A DNA stretch of 64,000 bases from an uncultured Marvinbryantia sp. (GCA_934394985.1 CAKRRF010000011.1:7416-71415); one strand, 5' to 3'; counted from the stretch's first letter, positions 52,152 to 61,606 are shown. Notes: generated from the letters alone by a model not told the origin. A program made the numbers and translations.

Positions 52152-52544
52152 ATGGAACTGATGATTGGCGGGGCATATCAGGGAAAAACAGAACTTGCAA
52201 AAAAAATATTCGGATTGAGAGAAGAAGAAATTCTGGATGGATCATCCTGTGAACCAGATGATGTCCTTCAGGCAAAAGCAGTCAACTGCTTTCATATGCT
52301 GATTCGAAGAATGATGGAGCAGAAGCAGGACGTGGATGCGTTTTTTGAAGCATTAAAAAATGCGAATCCGAAATTGATACTGATCTCTGATGAGATCGGA
52401 TATGGTATTGTGCCTATGGACCGGTTTGAACGTGACTGGCGAGAGAAAACAGGACGGATCTGCTGTCTGGCGGCCGGGGAATCTGCGCATGTAATCCGTG
52501 TGCTGGCTGGTAACGCTGTGTATATTAAAGGAGAAAAGATATGA
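52152..52544 (+). CDS. Short CobU-like P-loop protein
   Basis: A 130-residue protein resembling CobU at both ends but lacking its middle. P-loop MIGGAYQGKTELAKK at residues 4-18; later LISDEIGYGIVPMDRFERDW aligns with the VSNEVGxGIVP motif of CobU, and VLAGNAVYIKGEKI with the CobU end. The GMP-accepting histidine region is absent, so it may only be a kinase, or may have another substrate. Within the cob cluster: 17 bases after cobS and overlapping cobC by four bases (ATGA). A second CobU-type gene next to a complete cobU suggests a specialised step of cobinamide or ribazole metabolism. Confidence 0.7.
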   Translation: MELMIGGAYQGKTELAKKIFGLREEEILDGSSCEPDDVLQAKAVNCFHMLIRRMMEQKQDVDAFFEALKNANPKLILISDEIGYGIVPMDRFERDWREKTGRICCLAAGESAHVIRVLAGNAVYIKGEKI

Positions 52545-53128
52545 TTCTGTATTTGATCCGGCATGGGATGACAGCCGGCAATCAGAAAAAACGTTATATA
52601 GGCACAACGGATGAACCACTGTGCCATGAGGGCCGGGCGTTGCTGACCCGGATTCTGGAATCGCACAGATACCCGTGTCCGGATTTCCTATATTGCAGTC
52701 CGATGCTGCGTTGTCGGGAAACGGCAGAGATACTGTTTCCGGGAAAAGAACAGCATCTGATTTCGGATTTTCGGGAATGTGATTTTGGAGCATTTGAGAA
52801 TCAGAATTATATGGAGCTGGCCGGAAATGAAGCATATCAGAAATGGATTGACAGTAACGGACAGCTTCCGTTTCCGGGAGGAGAATCCAGAGAAGAATTT
52901 CAGGAACGGAGTATTCAGGCATTTTATCAGCTGGAAAAAGAACTGGAGCAAGCGCAAGCGGAGGATAAGATCACTGCCATTGTAGCACATGGTGGAACGA
53001 TCATGAGCATTCTGGAGGCTGTGGGAGTGCCTGCAGGATCCTATTATGATTTTCAGGCGGGCAATGGAGAAGGCTATCGCCTGGAAGGAAAAAACGGACA
53101 GTATCATTATCAGAAACTGGGAGAATAG
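52541..53128 (+). CDS. cobC: Alpha-ribazole phosphatase (histidine phosphatase family)
   Basis: Removes the 5'-phosphate from alpha-ribazole phosphate or cobalamin phosphate. The 195-residue protein has the phospho-histidine motif LIRHGMT at residues 5-11, the CSPMLRCRETAEI motif, the acidic GGES region (FPGGESREEFQER) and the second catalytic His in VAHGGTIMS near residue 149. Last gene of the cob cluster, sharing ATGA with the gene before; ruvA starts one base after its stop. The family is sure; the exact substrate is inferred from context. Confidence 0.88.
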   Translation: MILYLIRHGMTAGNQKKRYIGTTDEPLCHEGRALLTRILESHRYPCPDFLYCSPMLRCRETAEILFPGKEQHLISDFRECDFGAFENQNYMELAGNEAYQKWIDSNGQLPFPGGESREEFQERSIQAFYQLEKELEQAQAEDKITAIVAHGGTIMSILEAVGVPAGSYYDFQAGNGEGYRLEGKNGQYHYQKLGE

Positions 53129-53129
53129 C

Positions 53130-53744
53130 ATGATATCATTTTTAAAGGGTGAAATTGAAGAGCTCGAAGAAACAAAAGTACTGCTGGATGTGAATGGGGT
53201 AGGCTATGGTGTATTTATCACCGGACGGGATGCCAGTGCACTTTCCGGGCGAAAAGACAGGGTGAAGCTGTTCACTTACCTGCAAGTGAGGGAAGATGCC
53301 ATGCAGCTGTATGGTTTCTTAAGAAAAGATGATCTTCATGTATTCCAGCTGCTGCTGAGTGTAAATGGAATCGGTCCGAAAGCGGCTTTGGGCATGCTTT
53401 CTGCACTGTCAGCCAACGATATCCGTTTTGCGGTACTAGCAGGAGATGCCAAGGCCATAGCCAAAGCACCTGGGATCGGACCAAAGACAGCACAGAAGCT
53501 GATATTAGAATTAAAAGATAAATTTGACCTGCAAGAGACCTTTGACAGTACTCTGTCAGAACATACAGAAGGAAGTGTGCCTGCCGGAACAACCAGACAG
53601 GTACAGGAAGAAGCGGTGCAGGCACTGGTAGCACTGGGCTATCCGGGAGGAGAAGCACTGAAGGCAGTACGTGCGGCGGATACCGGCGGTGATTTGAATA
53701 CAGAAGAACTGCTGAAGGCTGCACTGAAGAAAATGGCATTTTAG
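53130..53744 (+). CDS. ruvA: Holliday junction branch migration protein RuvA
   Basis: Binds Holliday junctions as a tetramer and loads RuvB. ATG 53130 (MISFLKGEIEELEETKVLLD) is one base after the cobC stop; longer frames lie inside cobC. Domain I has DVNGVGYGVFI, domain II has two helix-hairpin-helix motifs (LLSVNGIGPKAALGML and KAPGIGPKTAQKLILELKDK), and domain III (about 155-204, EAVQALVALGYPGGEALKAV) binds RuvB. 204 residues. Linked to ruvB by 15 bases. Confidence 0.97.
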   Translation: MISFLKGEIEELEETKVLLDVNGVGYGVFITGRDASALSGRKDRVKLFTYLQVREDAMQLYGFLRKDDLHVFQLLLSVNGIGPKAALGMLSALSANDIRFAVLAGDAKAIAKAPGIGPKTAQKLILELKDKFDLQETFDSTLSEHTEGSVPAGTTRQVQEEAVQALVALGYPGGEALKAVRAADTGGDLNTEELLKAALKKMAF

Positions 53745-53759
53745 GAGAATGTAGCGTAC

Positions 53760-54755
53760 ATGGATAGAAGAGTAATTCAAACAGAGGTTTTGCCGGAGGA
53801 TTCCCGCATAGAGACAAGTCTGCGTCCTAAGATGCTGAAAGACTATATCGGACAGGAAAAGGCAAAGGAAAATCTGAAGATCTATATTGAGGCGGCAAAA
53901 CAAAGAGGTGATTCTCTGGATCATGTACTGTTTTACGGACCGCCTGGTCTGGGAAAAACTACCCTTGCCGGAATCATTGCCAATGAGATGGGCGTTCATA
54001 TGAAGGTCACATCCGGACCTGCGATTGAAAAACCGGGGGAGATGGCAGCGATACTGAATAACCTGCAGGAAGGAGATGTCCTGTTTGTAGATGAGATTCA
54101 TCGTCTGAACCGTCAGGTAGAAGAGGTATTGTATCCGGCCATGGAAGACTTTGCCATTGATATTATGATCGGCAAAGGAGCAGCGGCCCGTTCGATTCGT
54201 CTGGATCTGCCACGGTTTACTCTGGTGGGAGCGACTACGAGAGCAGGGCTTTTGACAGCACCTCTGCGTGATCGTTTTGGTGTGATTCACCATCTGGAAT
54301 TTTATACAGAAGAAGAACTGTCGGAGATTATCTGCAATTCGGCAAAAATCCTGGATGTGGAAATAGAACCGGAAGGAGCTCTGGAACTGGCAAAAAGATC
54401 CAGAGGAACGCCACGACTTGCCAACCGTCTGCTGAAAAGAGTGCGGGATTTTGCACAGGTAAAATACGATGGAAAGATTACCAGAGAGACAGCCAGTTTT
54501 GCACTGGATCTGCTGGAGGTAGATACGTATGGACTGGATGTAACGGACCGAAATCTGCTGATTACGATGATTGAAAAATTTCAGGGAGGTCCGGTGGGAC
54601 TGGACACACTGGCAGCTACCATAGGTGAAGATGCAGGTACCATTGAAGATGTATATGAACCGTATCTTCTGAAAAAAGGATTTCTGATCCGGACGCCGAG
54701 AGGCAGAGTGGCGACTGAAAAATCTTATCATCATCTGGGCTTGCAATTCCCGTAG
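53760..54755 (+). CDS. ruvB: Holliday junction branch migration helicase RuvB
   Basis: AAA+ motor of branch migration. The 331-residue protein has the RuvB signature [20 protein letters not shown], Walker [12 protein letters not shown] near residue 62, Walker [16 protein letters not shown], sensor 1 VGATTRAG, sensor 2 [19 protein letters not shown] and the C-terminal winged helix ending [17 protein letters not shown]. Full length and intact. Operon with ruvA. Confidence 0.98.
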   Translation: MDRRVIQTEVLPEDSRIETSLRPKMLKDYIGQEKAKENLKIYIEAAKQRGDSLDHVLFYGPPGLGKTTLAGIIANEMGVHMKVTSGPAIEKPGEMAAILNNLQEGDVLFVDEIHRLNRQVEEVLYPAMEDFAIDIMIGKGAAARSIRLDLPRFTLVGATTRAGLLTAPLRDRFGVIHHLEFYTEEELSEIICNSAKILDVEIEPEGALELAKRSRGTPRLANRLLKRVRDFAQVKYDGKITRETASFALDLLEVDTYGLDVTDRNLLITMIEKFQGGPVGLDTLAATIGEDAGTIEDVYEPYLLKKGFLIRTPRGRVATEKSYHHLGLQFP

Positions 54756-54797
54756 AAGTTCGATATACTGATTTCATACAAATGAGGAGGAAGTGTT

Positions 54798-55124
54798 ATG
54801 TCAGCGAGGAACCAGACACAAGTGGTCATTAATGGTCAGATCTTTGTGATCAGTGGTTATGAAAGCGAAGAATATATTCAGAAGGTTGGCTATTACCTGA
54901 ATAATAAGCTGACTGAGATTCAGAAGCTGGAGAGTTATAAGCGTCAGTCCAACGATATGAAGAGCATTCTGGTACAGCTCAATATCGCAGATGATTATTT
55001 TAAGGCGAAGAAGCAGGCAGAGATTCTGGAAGACGGGATTACATCCAGAGACAAAGAAATCTTTGATCTGAAGCATACTCTGATTGATCTGCAGAGACAA
55101 ATAGATGATTTAAAAAAGAAATAA
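54798..55124 (+). CDS. zapA: Cell division protein ZapA
   Basis: Bundles FtsZ filaments at the division site. The 108-residue protein starts TQVVINGQIFVISGYESEEYIQKVGYYLNNKL (read in two parts), the ZapA beta-alpha fold, followed by a long coiled coil (LEDGITSRDKEIFDLKHTL and on) that ends KKK. AGGAGG precedes the ATG. Between ruvB and the U32 gene; the zapA-U32 order is common in Clostridia. Confidence 0.9.
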   Translation: MSARNQTQVVINGQIFVISGYESEEYIQKVGYYLNNKLTEIQKLESYKRQSNDMKSILVQLNIADDYFKAKKQAEILEDGITSRDKEIFDLKHTLIDLQRQIDDLKKK

Positions 55125-55127
55125 AGG

Positions 55128-55172
55128 CAGGCTGCAGGATCCTGTAGAGGGATTACGGCAGCCTGATTTCTT
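55128..55172 (+). terminator. Terminator after zapA
   Basis: CAGGCTGC (55128-55135) pairs with GCAGCCTG (55158-55165), followed by ATTTCTTT. Copy B of the post-terminator repeat starts in its T-rich tail. Confidence 0.65.
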
Positions 55173-55218
55173 TACATGAGTAATGAGCCAGAGTCCATGC
55201 CTGCACGAGACCCTGGCA
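55171..55218 (+). repeat. Post-terminator repeat, copy B
   Basis: Matches copy A (29891-29938) at 39 of 48 positions without gaps, and copy C (17375) over about 25 bases. Within it GCCAGAGTC and GACCCTGGC can pair with one mismatch, so a weak hairpin is possible. It lies between the zapA terminator and the U32 peptidase gene. Confidence 0.6.
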
Positions 55219-55248
55219 TCTTTGAATAAACAGAAAGGCGCAATATAG

Positions 55249-57660
55249 ATGAAAGTAGAATTACTGGCACCTGCCGGCTCCTGGGAAAGCATGATGGCAG
55301 CATATCGGGCAGGAGCAGATGCAGTGTATATCGGCGGTACGAAGTTTGGCGCCAGAGCATTTGCAGACAATCTGGATACAGAGAAGATGAAAGCAGCAAT
55401 CGACTATGCTCATCTTCGCGGAAAAAAACTGTATCTGACGGTCAATACTCTGGTGAAAGAAAAAGAAATGGAAGAAGTATATGAGTATCTGCTGCCATTT
55501 TATCGTGAAGGACTGGATGCTGTGATTGTACAGGATTTTGGAGTATTTCAGATGGTACGAGACGAGTTCCCGGAGATGGATCTTCATGCCAGTACGCAGA
55601 TGACAGTCACCGGTGTCCGTGGAGCTGCATGGCTGAAGGAACGTGGAGCAGCCAGAATCGTGACAGCCCGGGAGCTTTCCATGGAAGAGATCCGGAAGAT
55701 TCATGATCAGGTATCGGTGGAGATCGAGAGCTTCGTACATGGAGCTTTGTGTTTCTGCTATTCCGGACAATGTCTGCTGAGCAGCATGATCGGTGGAAGA
55801 AGCGGCAACCGGGGAAGATGTGCCCAGCCATGCAGACTGCCGTATCAGCTGTATGAGGACGGAAAACTGATTTCCAGAGAGGAACAGTCCTGTCTGATGA
55901 GTCCGAAGGATATGTGTACACTGGATCTGATTCCGGATCTGATTGAAAACGGCGTTTATTCTTTCAAAATGGAAGGACGCATGAAAAAACCGGAATACAC
56001 GGCAGGTATCACAGCCGTTTACCGAAAATATATCGATCGTTATCTGCAGTATGGAAAAAAGAACTATCAGGTATCAGATCAGGATCGCAGTATATTGATG
56101 GATCTTTACAATCGTGGTGGATTTTCTACAGGATATTATTATCAGCATAATGGAAAAGATATGATGTCCATGGAACGCCCGAATCACTGGGGTACAGAAG
56201 CAGCAAAGCCAATTTTTTCCGAAAAAGGAATTCGATGGAAGGCACTGGAAGATCTGTATCCGCAGGATGTGCTGGAACTGCGCAGTAAAAAAGAAAAAGA
56301 TGGAAAAACAGAAGTTACTCTGACAACGAAGGTGGCAAAGGGAGCTGTTTTTGCTGTAAAGATTGGAAAGGGAAAACCGGAAAAATCTGCATTATTTTAC
56401 CGCACCAGAAATGAACAGCTACTTCAGCGCCTGAAAAAAGAATATCTGGATACGCCTTATAAAGTAGCGGCAGATGGGATATTACTACTGAAAACAGGAA
56501 AAAATGCGAAGCTTCAGGTCAGCAGCCAGGGATATACTGTGTCAGTGACCGGACAGGAAGTACAGACTGCACAGAAGCGACCGGTGACAGAGGAAGAAGT
56601 ACGCCGTCAGATCAGCAGACTTGGACAGACTGATTTCCAGTGGAGGCAGCTGGATGTGATAATGGATGAGCAGATTTTCGTGCCAATGCAGGAGCTAAAT
56701 GAGCTGCGAAGAAAAGCAGTGGAAGAACTGCGTCGTCAGATTCTGCAGGCCGATTATCGTCAGGAGTCTGGAACAACGGTACGTTTTGCAGAGGAAGAAC
56801 AAAGGGATACATCCGATAACAAAACGATTCCGGAGCTGACAGCCGAGGTACAGACCCAGGAACAGCTACAGGAGGTGCTTCGCTGCGGCGGACTGACACG
56901 AGTCTGTATCAGCAGTATGCGGTATGATTCCGGCAAAGCATTTCTGGAACAGGCACCGACGGATATTTCCAGAAGTCATGAACGGCATATGGAATGCTGG
57001 TATGTTATGCCGTGGATTTTTCGGGAAGAAAACAGAAATTATTTTTCTCAGAAAAAAGAGATGGCAGAAGTGTTGCAGAAGTTTGACGGTCTTCTGATTA
57101 AGAATCTGGAAGAGATGAAATATTTACAGGAGACGGGATATCATGGTAAAATAGCCCTGGATGCAAACATGTATATCTGGAACAGCAGAGCAATGCAGTT
57201 CTGGAAAAAAGAAGAGATTGCCTGGATGACCCTGCCGGAAGAACTGACGGAACAGGAGCTTAGGCAGATCAAGGGTGCGATACCGCAGGAGCTGATCGTA
57301 TATGGGCATACACCATTGATGGTGACCGCTCAGTGCTTTCAGAAGAATACGTCAGGATGCCATAGAACACGAAAGGTATTGCAGCTGAAAGACAGGAAGA
57401 ACAAATATTTTTCTGTGAAGAATGACTGCAGCTTCTGTTATAATATTCTCTACAACAGTGCTGTGACAGAACTGGCAGACCAGACCAGGACAGTGGCATC
57501 GATTCATCCAGATTCTCTGCGGATGAGATTTACTACAGAATCTGCCGAAAAAACCGGAGAAGTGCTGAAAAGATACCGGGAAGCATTTGTGGAACGAAAA
57601 GATGTGACGGTACCGGAGGTTGCATTCACACGGGGGCATTTGAAACGAGGCGTGGAATAA
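55249..57660 (+). CDS. U32 family peptidase / RlhA-like protein with C-terminal DUF3656 region
   Basis: An 803-residue cytoplasmic protein. The N terminus KVELLAPAGSWESMMAAYRA and GADAVYIGGTKFGARAFA are the U32 signature, a barrel-like fold; the strictly conserved E-x-F-x-H-G-A-x-C (ESFVHGALCFCYSGQCLLSS) and NRGRCAQPCR with cysteines of a probable iron-sulfur cluster follow at about 165-190. A middle region and C-terminal barrel repeat (residues 490-803) carry further cysteines (FSVKNDCSFCYNI). E. coli RlhA of this family hydroxylates 23S rRNA, so RNA modification is more likely than proteolysis. Between zapA and ftsW/rodA genes. Confidence 0.9.
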   Translation: MKVELLAPAGSWESMMAAYRAGADAVYIGGTKFGARAFADNLDTEKMKAAIDYAHLRGKKLYLTVNTLVKEKEMEEVYEYLLPFYREGLDAVIVQDFGVFQMVRDEFPEMDLHASTQMTVTGVRGAAWLKERGAARIVTARELSMEEIRKIHDQVSVEIESFVHGALCFCYSGQCLLSSMIGGRSGNRGRCAQPCRLPYQLYEDGKLISREEQSCLMSPKDMCTLDLIPDLIENGVYSFKMEGRMKKPEYTAGITAVYRKYIDRYLQYGKKNYQVSDQDRSILMDLYNRGGFSTGYYYQHNGKDMMSMERPNHWGTEAAKPIFSEKGIRWKALEDLYPQDVLELRSKKEKDGKTEVTLTTKVAKGAVFAVKIGKGKPEKSALFYRTRNEQLLQRLKKEYLDTPYKVAADGILLLKTGKNAKLQVSSQGYTVSVTGQEVQTAQKRPVTEEEVRRQISRLGQTDFQWRQLDVIMDEQIFVPMQELNELRRKAVEELRRQILQADYRQESGTTVRFAEEEQRDTSDNKTIPELTAEVQTQEQLQEVLRCGGLTRVCISSMRYDSGKAFLEQAPTDISRSHERHMECWYVMPWIFREENRNYFSQKKEMAEVLQKFDGLLIKNLEEMKYLQETGYHGKIALDANMYIWNSRAMQFWKKEEIAWMTLPEELTEQELRQIKGAIPQELIVYGHTPLMVTAQCFQKNTSGCHRTRKVLQLKDRKNKYFSVKNDCSFCYNILYNSAVTELADQTRTVASIHPDSLRMRFTTESAEKTGEVLKRYREAFVERKDVTVPEVAFTRGHLKRGVE

Positions 57661-57672
57661 AGGGGAGATAAG

Positions 57673-59040
57673 GTGACTAGTTTAATTATTCAGTTTTCAA
57701 GATATGCGATACTGATTCTCATGGCAATCTATACCATGCAGAGCTATGTCGTATTCAGTAAAAATGATGAAGATGACAAAGATTTCCTGTTTATCAGACA
57801 GAATCTGATGATGTTTATGATCCATTTTATTGCGTTTGTCATCATGTATCTGAAAAAGGGAGATCTGAATCTGATGTTTCTGTACGGAGCGCAGTTTATC
57901 TATCTGGCGGCAACGCTGGTATTTTTCCGTAATCTGTATCCGAGAGCATCTAAGCTGGTAGTCAATCATATGTGTATGCTGATTACGATCGGGTTTATCA
58001 TGATTACCAGATTGTCCTTTGATGAGGGTGTAAAGCAGTTTAAGATTGTGATCATTTCCACCGTGGTGGCACTGCTGATTCCGGCGATTATCCGCAAGGT
58101 ACGGATTCTGACCAAGTGGACCTGGCTGTATGCCATGATCGGTATCGGCGGCCTGGGCGTGGTGGCTGTGGCGGCTCAGACGACCTATGGAGCCAAGCTG
58201 GGATTTGTGATTGGCGGTATCAGTGTGCAGCCATCAGAGTTTATTAAAATTATTTTTGTCTTTTGCATTGCCGGTATGCTCGGAAACGCAAAGACATTCA
58301 AAGATATCGTGATTGCTACGGTCGTGGCGGCACTTCATGTGCTGATTCTGGTATATTCCACAGACCTGGGAAGCGCATTGATTTATTTTGTGACGTATCT
58401 GGTGATGCTGTATGTTTCTACCAGAAAAGTGATCTATGCACTGGCAGGTGTGGCAGCCGGTTCGGTAGCGGCGGTGGGAGCTTATCATCTCTTTTCCCAT
58501 ATCCGGGCACGAGTAGAGATCTGGCAGAATCCATTTGCAGATTATTCCGGAAGCGGCTATCAGGTGGCACAGTCCCTGTTCGCAATGGCAGCAGGCGGCT
58601 GGCTGGGAACCGGTATCATGAACGGTACTCCAGACAGTATACCGCTGGTTGAAATGGACTTTATGATTTCAGCTATTACAGAAGAACTGGGGGGACTGTT
58701 TTCCATCTGTGTGATTCTGGTATGTATGAGCTGTTATATTATGTTTGTGAATATTGCAATGCGGCTTTCCAACCGCTTTTATCGTCTGGTAGCACTGGGA
58801 CTTGGAACCATGTATGCAGTGCAGGTATTCCTGACGGTTGGCGGTGCCATGAAGTTCATTCCGATGACCGGAGTGACGCTTCCACTGGTCAGCTATGGAG
58901 GAAGTTCCATGCTGAGTACTGTAATGATGTTTGCAATTATTCAGGGACTGTATATTCTTCGTGAAGATGAGGAGGAACAAATTGAGAGATTCAGAGAAGA
59001 AAGAGAATGGCAGATGGGACAGGGAAGATACTACAGATAA
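57673..59040 (+). CDS. FtsW/RodA/SpoVE-family peptidoglycan glycosyltransferase
   Basis: Membrane enzyme that polymerises lipid II, working with a transpeptidase. The 455-residue protein has ten or so hydrophobic segments and the SEDS motifs: VQPSEFIKIIFVF near residue 187, STDLGSALIYFV, YQVAQSLFAMAAGGWLGTG near residue 300 and LPLVSYGGSSMLST near residue 405. It starts with GTG 57673 behind GGGGAG. Its gene overlaps the following penicillin-binding protein gene by 59 bases; the two form a SEDS-bPBP pair. RodA, FtsW and SpoVE cannot be told apart from sequence reading alone. Confidence 0.93.
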   Translation: MTSLIIQFSRYAILILMAIYTMQSYVVFSKNDEDDKDFLFIRQNLMMFMIHFIAFVIMYLKKGDLNLMFLYGAQFIYLAATLVFFRNLYPRASKLVVNHMCMLITIGFIMITRLSFDEGVKQFKIVIISTVVALLIPAIIRKVRILTKWTWLYAMIGIGGLGVVAVAAQTTYGAKLGFVIGGISVQPSEFIKIIFVFCIAGMLGNAKTFKDIVIATVVAALHVLILVYSTDLGSALIYFVTYLVMLYVSTRKVIYALAGVAAGSVAAVGAYHLFSHIRARVEIWQNPFADYSGSGYQVAQSLFAMAAGGWLGTGIMNGTPDSIPLVEMDFMISAITEELGGLFSICVILVCMSCYIMFVNIAMRLSNRFYRLVALGLGTMYAVQVFLTVGGAMKFIPMTGVTLPLVSYGGSSMLSTVMMFAIIQGLYILREDEEEQIERFREEREWQMGQGRYYR

Positions 59041-60604
59041 GACCATCGATATTCCATCTTTTGTAAACGGAGCTTCTTCGGAGAATTTGGAACAGAATAT
59101 CCATGAAGAGGAGCCACAGCGGGAAGAAAAAAAGAAAAAGAATATGGAAAAGCATGTGCCAAAGAAAGTGCGCAATAAAGCTTACATCAAAATGGCATAT
59201 CTGTTTTCTGCCATGTTTCTTGCATTGATAGGCTATCTTGTTTATTTCAACGTAAAACTGCTGGATGATGTGAAGCGCAATCCAAATAACACAAAGGGAG
59301 ATGCGCAGGAAGCTTATGTGATCCGGGGGACAATTTATTCAGCTGACGGAGAGGTGCTGGCTGGAACGAATGTAGCAGAGGATAATACCGAGACACGTGT
59401 GTACCCATGGAGAAATATTTTTGCTCATGTAGTAGGATATACTGTGAATGGAAAATCCGGACTGGAAGCAATCTATAATAATGATCTGATGACGGCCAAT
59501 ACGTCGATACAGGAACAGGTAGGCAGTGAGAAAAAGAATGAAAAGCTCAGAGGCGACAGTCTTGTGCTGACATTGGACAGCCGTCTGCAGCAGGCGGCAT
59601 ACAATGCGCTGGGAGCTTATAAAGGCGCCGTGGTCGTAATGGAACCGTCCACAGGAAAAGTACTGGCCATGGTTTCTAAGCCAGATTTTGATCCAAATGA
59701 TATGGAAAATCAGTGGGAGATTTTGAATGCAGATGATTCTCAGAGTCCGCTGCTGAACCGTGCGACCCAGGGAATGTATCCGCCGGGATCTACGTTTAAG
59801 ATCCTGACTACACTGGAATACATGCGAGAATATCCGAATGATTATATGAATTACACCTATGACTGCCAGGGCAGTATGACGCAGTCAGATGTGACGATTA
59901 AATGCTATGATTATGAAGTACATGGATTTGAAGATCTGCAGGGATCCTTCCAGCATTCCTGTAATACATCCTTTGCGAATATCGGTCTTCAGCTGGATAA
60001 TGACAGCTTTGCTCAGACCTGTGAAGACTTGCTTTTTAACGGGAAGCTGCCGACAGTACTGCCATATAGCAGCAGTCAGTTTTCACTAAATAAAAATTCA
60101 TCGATTGGTGAGACCATGCAGACAGCAATCGGTCAGGGTGACACACTGGTATCTCCGTTCCATATGGCATTGATCGTATCGGCTGTGGCAAATGACGGCG
60201 TGCTGATGACACCATATTTCGTGGATCGTATCGAGAACACGGATGGTATTCAGGTAAGTGAAACGAAAAAAATGGAATATAAAAAACTGATGACTTCCAG
60301 CGAAGCACAGACATTGAATGAATTTATGCAGAGCGTAGTAAATGGAGGAACTGCTTCTTCACTGAGCGACATGGGTGTTACAATAGCAGGAAAAACCGGT
60401 TCCGCAGAATATGAGGTGGATGGCAACACTGGTGCAGAAAGTAATTTTTCCACACATTCCTGGTTTGTCGGATTTTCCAATGTAGATGATCCGGACATTG
60501 TTGTCAGTGTGATTGCAGAGGATGGCGGCACCGGAAGCTCTGCAGCAGTGCCGATTGCACGGGAAATTTTCAACACCTATTATAATTCAGTGAAGACATA
60601 TTAA
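58982..60604 (+). CDS. Penicillin-binding transpeptidase, partner of the SEDS protein
   Basis: Class B penicillin-binding protein that crosslinks peptidoglycan. I place the start at TTG 58982, six bases after GGAGG, inside the end of the previous gene; an ATG at 58967 lies before the ribosome site. A lysine/glutamate-rich cytoplasmic part of about 75 residues precedes one membrane segment (IKMAYLFSAMFLALIGYLVY). The transpeptidase domain has STFK (PPGSTFKILTTLEYM, near residue 276), the SCN motif in HSCNTSFANIG, and KTG in AGKTGSAEYEV. 540 residues; no PASTA domains. The unusual start and overlap ensure coupled synthesis with its glycosyltransferase. Confidence 0.92.
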   Translation: MRDSEKKENGRWDREDTTDKTIDIPSFVNGASSENLEQNIHEEEPQREEKKKKNMEKHVPKKVRNKAYIKMAYLFSAMFLALIGYLVYFNVKLLDDVKRNPNNTKGDAQEAYVIRGTIYSADGEVLAGTNVAEDNTETRVYPWRNIFAHVVGYTVNGKSGLEAIYNNDLMTANTSIQEQVGSEKKNEKLRGDSLVLTLDSRLQQAAYNALGAYKGAVVVMEPSTGKVLAMVSKPDFDPNDMENQWEILNADDSQSPLLNRATQGMYPPGSTFKILTTLEYMREYPNDYMNYTYDCQGSMTQSDVTIKCYDYEVHGFEDLQGSFQHSCNTSFANIGLQLDNDSFAQTCEDLLFNGKLPTVLPYSSSQFSLNKNSSIGETMQTAIGQGDTLVSPFHMALIVSAVANDGVLMTPYFVDRIENTDGIQVSETKKMEYKKLMTSSEAQTLNEFMQSVVNGGTASSLSDMGVTIAGKTGSAEYEVDGNTGAESNFSTHSWFVGFSNVDDPDIVVSVIAEDGGTGSSAAVPIAREIFNTYYNSVKTY

Positions 60605-60612
60605 GAAAAAAG

Positions 60613-60641
60613 TTGCGGATTTAAAAAAATAGCGGTATACT
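60613..60641 (+). promoter_or_regulatory. Promoter for the Nudix gene
   Basis: TTGCGG (60613-60618), 17-base spacer, TATACT (60636-60641), 45 bases upstream of the ATG. A TGT/TAG-rich leader follows, with AGGAGG at 60673-60678. Confidence 0.5.
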
Positions 60642-60685
60642 AGTACCATGTTTAGAAAAACACAACGCAAACAGGAGGAATTGCA

Positions 60686-61153
60686 ATGATTGAGGCAACG
60701 AGCTGTGGCGGTGTGGTAATATTTCGAGGCAAGATTCTTCTGCTATTCAAGAGCTATAAGAACAAGTACGAAGGATGGGTTTTGCCAAAGGGTACCGTAG
60801 AACCGGGAGAAGTGTATACAGAGACAGCACTGCGAGAAGTGCTGGAGGAGACCGGCGTCCAGGCTTCCATTGTGAAGTATATTGGAAAAAGCCAGTATTC
60901 ATTTAATGTGCCAGAAGATGTAGTGGAGAAAGATGTACACTGGTATCTTATGCGCTCCGAGAGTTATTACAGTAAACCACAACGCGAGGAACATTTTGTA
61001 GATTCAGGGTATTACAAGTACCATGAAGCGTACCACCTTTTGAAATTTGCTAATGAGAGAACGATGCTGGAGAGAGCATACAACGAATATCTGAACTTAA
61101 AAAAAGCAAATTTATGGGGCGGAAGTAAAAAGAATTTCAAAGGGAAAGACTGA
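60686..61153 (+). CDS. Nudix hydrolase
   Basis: Hydrolyses a nucleoside diphosphate linked to another group. The 155-residue protein has the full Nudix box GTVEPGEVYTETALREVLEE-TG near residues 37-58, preceded by YEGWVLPKG. The C terminus (YKYHEAYHLLKFANERTMLERAYNEY, in two parts) is helical. Specific substrate unknown; the layout resembles diadenosine polyphosphate or NTP-cleaning enzymes. A terminator-like hairpin overlaps its stop codon. Confidence 0.9.
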   Translation: MIEATSCGGVVIFRGKILLLFKSYKNKYEGWVLPKGTVEPGEVYTETALREVLEETGVQASIVKYIGKSQYSFNVPEDVVEKDVHWYLMRSESYYSKPQREEHFVDSGYYKYHEAYHLLKFANERTMLERAYNEYLNLKKANLWGGSKKNFKGKD

Positions 61154-61173
61154 TGAGAGCTTCATCGGTCTTT
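61145..61173 (+). terminator. Terminator-like hairpin at the end of the Nudix gene
   Basis: AAAGACTGATGA (61145-61156) pairs with TTCATCGGTCTTT (61161-61173) with one bulge and one mismatch-like G-U. The T tract is only three bases, so its strength is doubtful. Confidence 0.5.
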
Positions 61174-61195
61174 CTGACTATAGAGGGAATGATAG

Positions 61196-61606
61196 ATGGA
61201 CTGGTACACCGGACTGTATGTGAGTGACGATTTAAAAGAGAAAAAAGACAAGATCATTGACAAGATTGAACATGGTGCTGGTACACCGGGTATCTATCTG
61301 ATTACACTGGCCTCAAATGAGAAAAACCTGTTGGATATTCTGTCGGCAGATCAGTTGCTCTGGCCGGTAATGCATCGTTTGTGTCCTGTGATCGTGGGTA
61401 TGACCAGGTCATATGACGAAGCAGCAGAACTGGCAGCATCTGTGATCCTGGAGGCGTATAAAGAGACCGATTCTTTTCGGGTAGAACCTTATCTGAGAAG
61501 CCGTCTGAAAGAAGGAGAAGACTTCACCATTCATTATCCGGTAAGGAAAAGAAAGCCATTGTGGAGATTTCCGGGTGCTTGGACTCAAAAAAGAAAACCA
61601 TTGTAA
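61196..61606 (+). CDS. Hypothetical protein (136 residues)
   Basis: I do not recognise the family. MDWYTGLYVSDDLKEKKDKI opens a 136-residue soluble protein with no signal peptide or membrane segment. It contains YDEAAELAASVILEAYKETD, a helical stretch, and a strongly basic C terminus (RKRKPLWRFPGAWTQKRKPL) that could bind nucleic acid or membranes. A weak GAGGG lies before the ATG at 61196. Codon use fits the neighbours. It is followed after about 95 bases by a gene for a DUF2953 protein; whether they share a transcript is unclear. Confidence 0.65.
   Translation: MDWYTGLYVSDDLKEKKDKIIDKIEHGAGTPGIYLITLASNEKNLLDILSADQLLWPVMHRLCPVIVGMTRSYDEAAELAASVILEAYKETDSFRVEPYLRSRLKEGEDFTIHYPVRKRKPLWRFPGAWTQKRKPL

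Noticed and set aside
53556..54746. 396-residue open frame on the minus strand opposite ruvB
   Set aside because: It lies entirely antisense to ruvB and the end of ruvA, is rich in Cys, Phe, His and Gln without any known domain, and has no ribosome binding site. It is a shadow of the real genes.
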